Part shown: positions 57,389 through 64,000 of the stretch, piece by piece | Numbering within the stretch: the stretch's first letter is position 1 | Layout: each line of letters begins with the position of its first letter | Assembly: GCF_023022965.1 (NCBI RefSeq) | Contig: NZ_CP095462.1 | Coordinates: 434,001 to 498,000, forward strand | Origin: Ectobacillus sp. JY-23 | GTDB lineage: Bacteria; Bacillota; Bacilli; Bacillales; Bacillaceae_G | DNA: 64,000 nt | Reading direction: 5' to 3' | Position numbers and translations under genes: made by a program | Notes under the pieces: model-generated | The model's input: only the letters and a program-made list of their open reading frames with translations | The model's database searches: none | What the model was told of the DNA's origin: nothing

Positions 57389-58555
57389 TCACTCCCTTGC
57401 TTCTTGCTGTAAAAACAAAACAAACCGTTCATCTTCTACCAAACGGCAAGCATGATGACGCTTTAAGAAACGCTCCGCTTCTGCAAATGTCTTAACGGTT
57501 GTGCGTGATTTCTCATGCCGAATACACCAACTTTCTTCTATAGGAAATACATAGTAATAATCGCCCTTTACAGATTCGTACAATGTGCCTTCCTTTGATT
57601 CTTTTATATTATATACATTTTCTTCGCTGTCCGCACGTAACGGCTCTACTTGAAATGCAGTTGTTACATACGTATGATACGCTTCTTCTGTCAACGAACA
57701 ACCAGCAGCCTTTGCATGTCCCCCGCCGCCAAACGTATGCGCTACCTGTGACACATCCACATGATCGTGTATGGTACGAAATCCGACCCGCTTGCCGCCC
57801 ATATTTAATATAGCGATGTAGTCCATATGAGGATGTTCCTTACCAAGGATATTTCCTAACTCAGAATGGTAAGACTCTGCATGAACAACACCAACACAGT
57901 GTTCTTGCACATGAATTTGTGCCAATTCTCGCTTTTTCTTACGTAAATAACGCTGGATTTTTTCATCTTCCAACGCAAGAAGTTTTTCTTCAAACGCCGT
58001 GAATGCAAAACCAGGCTCAGTTTGTAGACGATGAATCATACTGTCCGTAAAATCTTCAATTGAAGTTAAATATAATAAATCATTTAATTGCTTTGCCTTA
58101 TCATTTTCGTTCTTTTCCCATTCCCACGTATCATATTGCCGAACCAATTCTACAAATTCTTTGAGTGCTTCATTTTCAATAAGTAAGTTTTTCTTGATTA
58201 AATGGTCATAAAATAGAGACGTAGCTGATGTTAATCTACCATCTTCATAGGAAACTGTTACTTGTGCCCATTTCTGTTGATCTAAATGTAGTGCGCTCTT
58301 ATGGTGGTCAATTAATTGTACTTTTCCCCCTTCTTGAAACCATGCCTGCAGTGTTCGTTCATTTTCTTCGTCCACCGCTAAGTCAGTAATGAATACATAT
58401 TTGGTATCATGGCGTTTCTCTAAAAAGCTCTCTATAGCTGGATTTAAAGAAGAAACAGAATGATAACGCACGTCAGCTTCGTCACCGAACGCACATTTTG
58501 CTAAAATGCCACACCCTACGCCGTCTAAATCATTATGAGTAAATAAAACATGCAT
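57389..58555 (-). CDS. nrnB: NrnB-like DHH-family oligoribonuclease
   Basis: NrnB degrades 2-5-nt RNA fragments from the 3' end. The 388-residue product has DHH motifs: FTHNDLDGVGCGILAKCAFG (I), FITDLAVDEENE (II), QLIDHHKSALHLD (III, DHH) and DTWEWEKNENDKAKQLNDLL (IV). The DHHA1 motif is FGGGGHAKAAGCSL. Motif I and length agree with B. subtilis NrnB (YngD). The start is ATG 58555, nine bases after AAAGGAG; the ATG two codons earlier is too close to the RBS. Confidence 0.9.
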   Translation of the reverse strand: MHVLFTHNDLDGVGCGILAKCAFGDEADVRYHSVSSLNPAIESFLEKRHDTKYVFITDLAVDEENERTLQAWFQEGGKVQLIDHHKSALHLDQQKWAQVTVSYEDGRLTSATSLFYDHLIKKNLLIENEALKEFVELVRQYDTWEWEKNENDKAKQLNDLLYLTSIEDFTDSMIHRLQTEPGFAFTAFEEKLLALEDEKIQRYLRKKKRELAQIHVQEHCVGVVHAESYHSELGNILGKEHPHMDYIAILNMGGKRVGFRTIHDHVDVSQVAHTFGGGGHAKAAGCSLTEEAYHTYVTTAFQVEPLRADSEENVYNIKESKEGTLYESVKGDYYYVFPIEESWCIRHEKSRTTVKTFAEAERFLKRHHACRLVEDERFVLFLQQEARE

Positions 58556-58703
58556 ATCCATGTGCTCCTTTATGTGTGCTGTTGTCTAGAGTAGATAGTA
58601 TTTCGTATAGTATGAGTGAAATATAGGTTTCTTACTCAAGCGCATTGTAATATTTTAGAATTTTGCTACTATTAAGAAGTATAACATCAAAGGAGGAATA
58701 CAC

Positions 58704-58757
58704 ATGCGCAATCTACAAAAAACACTACTCAACGAAGAAGGAGGAGTGGACGCTTAA
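58704..58757 (+). CDS. 17-residue leader peptide of the MFS gene
   Basis: AAAGGAGG (58689-58696) lies seven bases before ATG 58704. The frame encodes MRNLQKTLLNEEGGVDA and stops at TAA 58755-58757, 67 bases before the MFS start. The end of the frame (GAAGAAGGAGGAG) nearly copies the sequence around the MFS ribosome binding site (GAAGCAGGAG). It could therefore compete for pairing with the intervening CTCCTGCTTC. The layout is that of translational attenuators of antibiotic-resistance genes. Confidence 0.7.
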   Translation: MRNLQKTLLNEEGGVDA

Positions 58758-58774
58758 TTACACTGAGCTAAACG

Positions 58775-58818
58775 CTCCTGCTTCTTTCAAAACGGTTTCC
58801 TTATTTTGAAGCAGGAGG
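58775..58818 (+). promoter_or_regulatory. Hairpin sequestering the MFS ribosome binding site
   Basis: CTCCTGCTTC (58775-58784) is perfectly complementary to GAAGCAGGAG (58808-58817), which contains the MFS Shine-Dalgarno. TCAAAA/TTTTGA can extend the stem. No T run follows, so this is a translational rather than a transcriptional switch. Confidence 0.75.
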
Positions 58819-58824
58819 ATTTAT

Positions 58825-60006
58825 ATGAAGCAACATACATTAGCATCTCATAATATTAACGTTTTATTTTGGGTGGGTTTTTTTGGAAGTATCAGCTTTA
58901 TCGCACCAGTTATGACCCTCTTCTACATGAAAAATGGCTTGAACGAATCTCATATTCTATGGCTGCTTATGTGCTGGAGTGGCTCTGTGCTAGTAAGCGA
59001 AGTTCCTACCGGTGTGTATGCGGATCGTTTTGGGCCGAAGATTTCTTTTCTAACTGGTTCAGCTTTGCGCTTTTGCAGTGTAGCATTTTTATTATTCGCA
59101 GATCAGCCTTGGGTCTTTTATGCAAGTGCCATTTTAAATGGCGTGTCTGTTACCTTTTTCTCAGGTGCGGATGAAGCGCTCATCTATGAATCCTTGAGAA
59201 TCTCCGGAGAAGAAAATTTGATGGACCGTGCCATGGGTAAAATTCAGTCTGCAAACTTTGCAACGATGATTATTTCTGTTATCATCGGCGCTTATGTCGC
59301 TAAGGGTTTACAAGCAGAGCAATTCACTTTATTAATTGTACTTGGCTTGTGCTTTCAATTTGTAGAGTTTTTATTGCTATTTGCTATAAAAAACCCATCA
59401 CGTCATTCGTATCGTGATAATCCATTTCATCAAGTTCGTGAAGGAATTAAGGCAATTCGCCGTGCGCCCCAGTTGTTCATCATGTTTTTGAACGTCTCAC
59501 TTGTATTTATACCTGCTGGTGCGGTATTCAACAACTTTGATCAGCCACTTCTTAAAGGCGCTGGTGTTCCTGTTGTAATGATTGGGGTCGTGTACGCACT
59601 TGCCGCTTTACTTGGCTTTTTTGCATCTCGTTCTATAGGATGGATGGTAAGTAAAGTTTCAAGACGATCCTGGATGTATATCACTGGTATTATGGCTATC
59701 ATCGGTTTACTCCTATCAGCCTTTTTCGGAGAATCACTATATATCGTATTAGGTGCTGTGTTTATGCTTCGGTTTGTACGCGCCATTCGCTATCCTATCT
59801 ATTCACAGCTCAGCAACGATTTAATTCCATCACATATCCGAGCAACAACCATTTCACTTTTATCGATTATTGACTCTGTGCTGGATTTAATTATTTTTAG
59901 TTCGCTATCTGCTGTGGCAGTCTTTGGAGCGAGCTATCTGTATCTTGGCTGTGCTATAATTGCGGCGATTGGAACTTGCTTACCTATTCCAAAAGAAGCT
60001 AGATGA
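58825..60006 (+). CDS. MFS efflux transporter under leader-peptide control
   Basis: This 393-residue twelve-helix major facilitator protein has signature EVPTGVYADRFGPKISFL between helices 2 and 3, FFSGADEALIYESL in helix 4, and later motifs SLLSIIDSVLDLIIF. It resembles Bacillus MFS drug exporters. The start ATG follows GCAGGAGGATTTAT, which is hidden in a hairpin downstream of a leader peptide, suggesting induction by a ribosome-targeting compound. That would make the protein a drug resistance pump; the substrate is not predictable from sequence. Confidence 0.88.
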   Translation: MKQHTLASHNINVLFWVGFFGSISFIAPVMTLFYMKNGLNESHILWLLMCWSGSVLVSEVPTGVYADRFGPKISFLTGSALRFCSVAFLLFADQPWVFYASAILNGVSVTFFSGADEALIYESLRISGEENLMDRAMGKIQSANFATMIISVIIGAYVAKGLQAEQFTLLIVLGLCFQFVEFLLLFAIKNPSRHSYRDNPFHQVREGIKAIRRAPQLFIMFLNVSLVFIPAGAVFNNFDQPLLKGAGVPVVMIGVVYALAALLGFFASRSIGWMVSKVSRRSWMYITGIMAIIGLLLSAFFGESLYIVLGAVFMLRFVRAIRYPIYSQLSNDLIPSHIRATTISLLSIIDSVLDLIIFSSLSAVAVFGASYLYLGCAIIAAIGTCLPIPKEAR

Positions 60007-60024
60007 AACGTTTTATACTATGAA

Positions 60025-60052
60025 AATAGACTCCTAGCGATAGGAGTCTATT
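60025..60052. terminator. Bidirectional terminator between the MFS gene and serA
   Basis: AATAGACTCCTA-GCGA-TAGGAGTCTATT is followed by TTTTG. Confidence 0.88.
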
Positions 60053-60058
60053 TTTGCG

Positions 60059-61231
60059 TTACTGGATAATGCGAACAGCTGCAACACCAGGGAGGTTTTT
60101 AATTTTTGTAGCAATATCTTCTTTAATTCGCGCATCCACACCATTATCAATATCAATGATTGTGTACGCATAAGAACCTTTGCTGCGATTAATCATGTCT
60201 GCGATGTTGATATGATGTTCCGCTAAAAAGGCTGTCATCTGTCCTACCATATTCGGTACATTTTTATGTGCAACTGTAATGCGCTTTTGTCCAAAGTATG
60301 GTAATTCTACATTAGGAAAATTAACAGAATTGCGAATATTGCCTGTTTCTAAGTAAGTTTTCAATTGCCGCGCTGCCATAATGGCACAATTTTCTTCTGA
60401 CTCATATGTTGATGCACCTAAGTGCGGAATTGGAATTACATTTTTCATACCAAGAACCGTGTTGTTTGGAAAGTCTGTTACATAATTTGCTACAATACCG
60501 CTTTCTAGTGCATCTCGTAAGTCTTCTTCTTGTACAAGCTCACCACGGGAAAAGTTAAAGATACGTACCCCTTTCTTCATGGAACGAAACGCATGGGCGT
60601 TCAGTAGCCCTCTTGTTTGTTCTACCAGCGGAACATGGATGGTGATATAATCACAGGTTGCAAAAATTTGCTCTAGGTTCATTGCACGTTGCACTTGTCT
60701 AGATAATCTCCATGCAGTCTCTACAGACACATACGGATCATATCCAACAACTTCCATCTCTAAAGCAAGTGCATCGTTTGCGACAAGAGCACCAATCGCC
60801 CCCAAACCGATAATACCAAGACGCTTGCCGCGAATTTCATTTCCTACATATTCTTTTTTCCCTGCTTCTACAAGCTCAGGCACAATATCACCGTATCCAT
60901 GAAGCGATTTGGCCCAATTGATACCATCCCATAAATTACGAGAAGCAAGCAATAAACTCGCTAATACCATTTCTTTAACTGCATTCGCGTTTGCACCCGG
61001 TGTATTAAATACAACAATTCCTTTCTCCGTACAAGCTTCGACTGGTATATTATTTACGCCAGCGCCCGCACGTGCAATCGCTTTGACACTAGCTGGCAAT
61101 TCCATCGTATGCATTGGAAAGCTGCGTAGTAAAATGCCATCTGCTTCTCCCTCTGTAATCATTTCATACTGATTTTCAAACACATCCAACCCACACTGCA
61201 CAATATTATTTAACGTTTGAATGGTATACAC
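60059..61231 (-). CDS. serA: D-3-phosphoglycerate dehydrogenase SerA
   Basis: SerA catalyses the first step of serine synthesis (3-phosphoglycerate to 3-phosphohydroxypyruvate). The 390-residue form lacks the intervening domain of the long enzymes. The NAD fold shows GKRLGIIGLGAIGALVANDA, the catalytic Arg region NFSRGELV, Glu region and His in PIPHLGASTYESEENC. A C-terminal ACT domain (VPNMVGQMTAFLAEHHINIA) is the usual serine-feedback site. The start is GTG after TTAGGGGGCATTATT. It lies 11 bases behind serC, forming serCA. Confidence 0.95.
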   Translation of the reverse strand: MYTIQTLNNIVQCGLDVFENQYEMITEGEADGILLRSFPMHTMELPASVKAIARAGAGVNNIPVEACTEKGIVVFNTPGANANAVKEMVLASLLLASRNLWDGINWAKSLHGYGDIVPELVEAGKKEYVGNEIRGKRLGIIGLGAIGALVANDALALEMEVVGYDPYVSVETAWRLSRQVQRAMNLEQIFATCDYITIHVPLVEQTRGLLNAHAFRSMKKGVRIFNFSRGELVQEEDLRDALESGIVANYVTDFPNNTVLGMKNVIPIPHLGASTYESEENCAIMAARQLKTYLETGNIRNSVNFPNVELPYFGQKRITVAHKNVPNMVGQMTAFLAEHHINIADMINRSKGSYAYTIIDIDNGVDARIKEDIATKIKNLPGVAAVRIIQ

Positions 61232-61242
61232 AATAATGCCCC

Positions 61243-62316
61243 CTAACGATAATTTTTCTCAAATGTTTTCATATAAGAAACTAGCTGTTCCACACCTTCC
61301 ATCGGCATAGCATTATAGATACTAGCACGCATACCACCGACTGAGCGATGACCTTTTAACGTTTCTAACCCTTGTGCTTTCGCTCCTTGTAAAAAGGCAG
61401 CGTCCAGTTCAGCTGTAGGTGTCATAAATGGGATGTTCATGATAGAACGATAATCTGACAAAACAGGGGTAGAAAATAACTTGGACTCATCTAAGAAGTC
61501 ATACAACAAAGCTGCCTTTTTACGATTTATTGCTTCAATCGCTTCTACACCACCTTGTTCCTTGAGCCACTCAAATACCAACTTTGCCATATAAATGCTG
61601 TAAGTGGCTGGCGTATTGTACAGGGAACCATGTTTGACATGTGTGCTGTAATCAAGCATGGTCGGGCATTCTTTTTGCGCATGACCAATTAAATCTTCAC
61701 GAATAATTACAACTGTCAATCCTGCCGGTCCAATGTTTTTTTGAGCACCTGCATATATGACTCCAAATTTAGAAATATCATATACTTGCGATAAAATATT
61801 GGAAGACATATCCGCTACTAGCGGAACAGACCCCGTATCAGGAAGTTTTGTAAACACGGTTCCTTCAATAGTGTTGTTGGTTGTGATATGCACATAGTCC
61901 GCTTCTGGGCGAAGATCATGCACATCCGGTATATATGTGAAATTTTGATTTTCTGAGGAAGACGCCACATGGACATGTCCGTATTTACGAGCTTCTGCAA
62001 TCGCTTTTTTGGACCAGGAGCCTGTATGTATATAATCAGCTGTGCCTGCTTTAAATAGATTGAGAGGCACCATCGAAAATTGAAGTGATGCACCACCCTG
62101 TACAAATAACACCTTGTACGTATCAGGTATGTTCATCAATTCTCGCAAAAGTGCCTCTGCTTGTGCAATAATCTCACTAAACGCGCTGGAGCGATGGCTC
62201 ATTTCTAATACAGACATGCCTGTGCCGCAATAATCTAAAAACTCTTGTTGTGCTTTCTCTAAAACAGCAAGCGGCAACATAGATGGACCTGCAGAAAAAT
62301 TATACACTCGACCCAT
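61243..62316 (-). CDS. serC: Phosphoserine aminotransferase SerC
   Basis: SerC is a PLP-dependent class V aminotransferase making phosphoserine. The 357-residue product has VYNFSAGPSMLPLAVLEKAQ at the N-terminus, substrate segment FVQGGASLQFSMVPLNL, the PLP Lys in YAGAQKNIGPAGLTVV, and the C-terminal GHRSVGGMRASIYNAMPMEG. The RBS is GGAGGGGATACT before ATG. It is the first gene of serCA; no T-box or other leader element was recognised upstream. Confidence 0.95.
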   Translation of the reverse strand: MGRVYNFSAGPSMLPLAVLEKAQQEFLDYCGTGMSVLEMSHRSSAFSEIIAQAEALLRELMNIPDTYKVLFVQGGASLQFSMVPLNLFKAGTADYIHTGSWSKKAIAEARKYGHVHVASSSENQNFTYIPDVHDLRPEADYVHITTNNTIEGTVFTKLPDTGSVPLVADMSSNILSQVYDISKFGVIYAGAQKNIGPAGLTVVIIREDLIGHAQKECPTMLDYSTHVKHGSLYNTPATYSIYMAKLVFEWLKEQGGVEAIEAINRKKAALLYDFLDESKLFSTPVLSDYRSIMNIPFMTPTAELDAAFLQGAKAQGLETLKGHRSVGGMRASIYNAMPMEGVEQLVSYMKTFEKNYR

Positions 62317-62401
62317 AGTATCCCCTCCGAATTTACTCTCTTTTTTAAACTTTCTGAATTATAACCCTACTTTCAGCACATGGTCAATGCATTCCCTCTA
62401 A

Positions 62402-62530
62402 ATAAGCCAACAAGCGTTGGAACCGTTTGCAAACGCGAAACTTGCAGAGCAAGAAAGAAAACTTTTTGGATTATACGGATTTAAGAAGGAAGTACAAGTA
62501 TACATGAATTTTTTAGTACAACACACGTAA
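62402..62530 (+). pseudogene. Possible C-terminal remnant of an unknown gene
   Basis: An open frame bounded by a stop at 62399-62401 reads ISQQALEPFANAKLAEQERK, then LFGLYGFKKEVQVYMNFLVQ and HT before TAA 62528-62530. The composition is protein-like (amphipathic helix, good codon use), but there is no start codon with RBS. It looks like the last 42 residues of a deleted gene. The family is not recognised. Confidence 0.35.
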
Positions 62531-62533
62531 AAA

Positions 62534-62558
62534 GAGTGCCAAACATTGTTTGGCACTC
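62534..62558 (-). terminator. Terminator of the DUF378 gene
   Basis: GAGTGCCAAAC / GTTTGGCACTC with loop ATT is followed by TTTTTACG on the minus strand. Confidence 0.88.
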
Positions 62559-62579
62559 AAGGAATAAGTAAAATGATGG

Positions 62580-62768
62580 CTATTTACTGAAAAAACGATC
62601 ATAGATTTGATACAATGCAGAGAGACCAACGAGCCAATACACTGTGTCAACAAGTGCGGGAACAGAACCAAATACCTCTTCCACCAAATTGAAATCCAAA
62701 GCCACGAACAACCAGTTGAGTCCACCGACAATCAACAAAATTGTAGTGAGATACGATAGGAATTTCAT
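62580..62768 (-). CDS. DUF378 (YuzA-like) small membrane protein
   Basis: The 62-residue product has two membrane segments and the DUF378 landmarks LLIVGGLNWLFVALDFNLVE, then DTVYWLVGLSALYQIYDRFF. ATG follows a GGAGGGACATC-type RBS. It is a single gene with its own terminator. Function is unknown. Confidence 0.9.
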   Translation of the reverse strand: MKFLSYLTTILLIVGGLNWLFVALDFNLVEEVFGSVPALVDTVYWLVGLSALYQIYDRFFSK

Positions 62769-62855
62769 GATGTCCCTCCAGGCGGATAGTTTTTGAAAGG
62801 CCTTTCTGTAATACTATATGCCTGGAAATTACAAACTTTCTTATATGTACAAAAT

Positions 62856-63065
62856 TTATTTTTGAATTTGAAGCTTTCCCTCAAACACAATTTTCCTACC
62901 CCATACCTCTGGTACAGATTTCCCATCTTTCATCACTTCTCGAAAAACAGGCTCTTCTGTGCGGCGCGAAGGTACGTAGCCTTCTGCTTCCATTCTTGCC
63001 AAACAATCCGAAATTGTTTCCTCCGGTAGCACTTCAAACCTCTTTTTAGATACTTGTTTTGTCAT
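62856..63065 (-). CDS. NETI-motif-containing protein (YebG-like)
   Basis: The 69-residue protein has the family core EETISDCLARMEAEGYVPSR, RTEEPVFRE; the name-giving NETI reads EETI here. It is small, basic and soluble. In B. subtilis the homologue YebG lies next to purine biosynthesis genes; here it stands alone. Function is unknown. RBS AGGTGAGAAA before ATG. Confidence 0.88.
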   Translation of the reverse strand: MTKQVSKKRFEVLPEETISDCLARMEAEGYVPSRRTEEPVFREVMKDGKSVPEVWGRKIVFEGKLQIQK

Positions 63066-63160
63066 TTTCTCACCTACTTTCTTTTAGTATCATTGTACCC
63101 TACATCTTAAGTAATGATTATTTTCAGAAAATTCATTTAAACAGTTGCTTTTTAAAAGTA

Positions 63161-63193
63161 ATTAGATAATATTCTAATTAGATATCTATCTAA
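63161..63193. promoter_or_regulatory. Tandem dyads in front of the ArsR-family gene
   Basis: ATTAGA-N6-TCTAAT (63161-63178) and TTAGATA-TC-TATCTAA (63178-63193) overlap by one base and end just before the RBS AAAGGAG. They are good candidates for autoregulatory operators. Confidence 0.55.
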
Positions 63194-63211
63194 CGAAAGG
63201 AGATTTTGTTA

Positions 63212-63781
63212 TTGCAATTAAGTCGTTTGGTTCAATTTCATAAAGTAATGAGTGATCCCACTCGAATTCGTATTCTTGTCTTACTTTCTAAAGGGTCTAA
63301 GCATGGACAAACATTGGCAGGTATACTAGGACTTACTCCTCCTACCGTATCTCATCACATGTCAAAACTACGCGAATTAAATCTTGTAGGTGAACATCGG
63401 AACAAGAACACTGTATATTTTCATGTAAACAAGTCGATTTTGGAGCACTATGCTTCTGGTCTAATAGATATACTACAACAGGAGGAAGATGTAATGAAAT
63501 ATAACGCGGAGCATCAAAAAATCGTAGACAATTTCTCACTGAAAGACGGGCGCTTGAAAACAATTCCAGCGCAGCGGAAAAAGAAGCTTATCCTTTTGCA
63601 TCATATAGCTAAAGGGTTAAAGCGTGGCAAAGTGTATGAGGAGAAAGAAATTAATGAATACATTAAACAGTACCATGATGATTATGCGACCATCCGCCGT
63701 GAATTCATTATAAACCAAATCATGTACCGTGAAAAAGGTAGATACGAGCTAAATCCAGAGGAAATGTGGCAAAAACCATGA
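63212..63781 (+). CDS. ArsR-family regulator fused to DUF2087
   Basis: The 189-residue protein has an N-terminal winged helix (MSDPTRIRILVLLSKGSKHG; LGLTPPTVSHHMSKLRELNL as recognition helix; HRNKNTVYFHVN wing) and a C-terminal DUF2087 domain (KDGRLKTIPAQRKKKLILLH; YEEKEINEYIKQYHDDYATI; EFIINQIMYREKGRYELN). I chose TTG 63212, nine bases after GGAG, over TTG 63206. There are no obvious metal-binding Cys pairs. Upstream dyads suggest autoregulation. The convergent MFS gene is a possible target but is not divergently placed. Confidence 0.88.
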   Translation: MQLSRLVQFHKVMSDPTRIRILVLLSKGSKHGQTLAGILGLTPPTVSHHMSKLRELNLVGEHRNKNTVYFHVNKSILEHYASGLIDILQQEEDVMKYNAEHQKIVDNFSLKDGRLKTIPAQRKKKLILLHHIAKGLKRGKVYEEKEINEYIKQYHDDYATIRREFIINQIMYREKGRYELNPEEMWQKP

Positions 63782-63783
63782 GA

Positions 63784-63807
63784 AGGCCGACAATTATATG
63801 CCGGCCT
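63784..63807. terminator. Bidirectional terminator
   Basis: AGGCCG / CGGCCT with a 12-base loop and adjacent A/T runs lies between the ArsR gene and the convergent MFS gene. Confidence 0.7.
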
Positions 63808-64000
63808 AAAAATTTTCTATTCGCTTCTTATTAATGGGGATCTCTTGACGTCTTGTACGTGTGATATAAATCAAACAGACAGCACCGAGTAGTAAAGAAA
63901 TACTAATGTAAAAACTAATACCTGTTAAATATTCAATAAAAATACCGCCAAATATAGGACCTGTAATACTTCCAAGGCTAAAAGCAATTCCGCACAATAT
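63806..64000 (-). CDS. MFS transporter, C-terminal part (gene cut by window end)
   Basis: The open frame enters from the right edge and encodes the last two membrane helices of an MFS protein: FSLGSITGPIFGGIFIEYLT (with the G-x3-GP-x2-G motif typical of drug:H+ antiporters) and ISFYISISLLLGAVCLIYIT, then a basic tail (RTRRQEIPINKKRIENF). The start lies beyond 64000. Substrate is unknown. Confidence 0.8.
   Translation of the reverse strand: MLCGIAFSLGSITGPIFGGIFIEYLTGISFYISISLLLGAVCLIYITRTRRQEIPINKKRIENF

Noticed and set aside
1-64000. CRISPR arrays, rRNA, tRNA, prophage
   Set aside because: No regularly spaced repeats, no rRNA segments, no tRNA cloverleaf and no phage structural genes were recognised on reading; no covariance or repeat search could be run.

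Overview
The window looks like chromosomal DNA of an aerobic, endospore-forming Bacillaceae. It is AT-rich, almost every gene has a strong AGGAGG-type ribosome binding site, and intrinsic terminators separate most units. It carries sleB-ypeB-yhcN-type germination genes, flotillin/NfeD, NrnB, an IDEAL-domain protein, a NETI-motif protein, YqkB, a DUF378 protein and an HssRS-HrtBA heme module. The set resembles the Bacillus cereus group or a close relative; this is inferred from gene content only. No rRNA, tRNA or CRISPR array was seen.

Layout. 1-6.5 kb: a cut-off membrane protein gene, nfeD-floT, an operon of a membrane-anchored FAD oxidoreductase and a half-size MFS protein, a glutaredoxin, an alkyltransferase-like protein (ATL) and a CatE-like dioxygenase. 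6.5-8.1 kb: an IS1182-like insertion sequence flanked by 31-bp direct repeats that duplicate a whole terminator; its transposase is in two frames joined at an A-AAA-AAG heptamer. 8.1-16 kb: IDEAL protein, PepF, unknown proteins, a lipoprotein, a CoA pyrophosphatase, and the sleB-ypeB-yhcN operon. 16-25 kb: a serine hydrolase pseudogene, a PAS histidine kinase with a GNAT gene, an ECF sigma factor beside a deleted second clpP, DegV, a TPR/dynamin-like GTPase and a lone tyrosine recombinase. 25-34.7 kb: RecQ, guanine deaminase, ArsB-type transporter, a protein of three Sm-like repeats, HtpG with a CIRCE operator, and a DadA-like oxidase.

34.7-42.5 kb: hssRS and hrtBA (heme sensing and efflux), a DUF2653/Tim44-like pair, a DUF1836 regulator with a palindromic operator, and hydrolases. 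42.5-45 kb: a dispersed Bacillaceae repeat, an SDR enzyme, a compact RNA with a complete SRP domain IV, and Mug. 45-64 kb: U32 peptidase, two MFS transporters, a MutS2-type ATPase without Smr domain behind an elaborate transcribed leader, an MCP with a BMP lipoprotein, NrnB, serCA, and an ArsR/DUF2087 regulator convergent with a truncated MFS gene.

The signals most worth following are regulatory RNAs: (i) the 300-nt leader of the MutS2-like gene (promoter, 7-9 codon uORF, 12-bp closing helix around two hairpins, two consecutive terminators); (ii) a 17-codon leader peptide plus hairpin hiding the ribosome binding site of an MFS efflux gene; (iii) the SRP-like small RNA at 43.7-43.8 kb.
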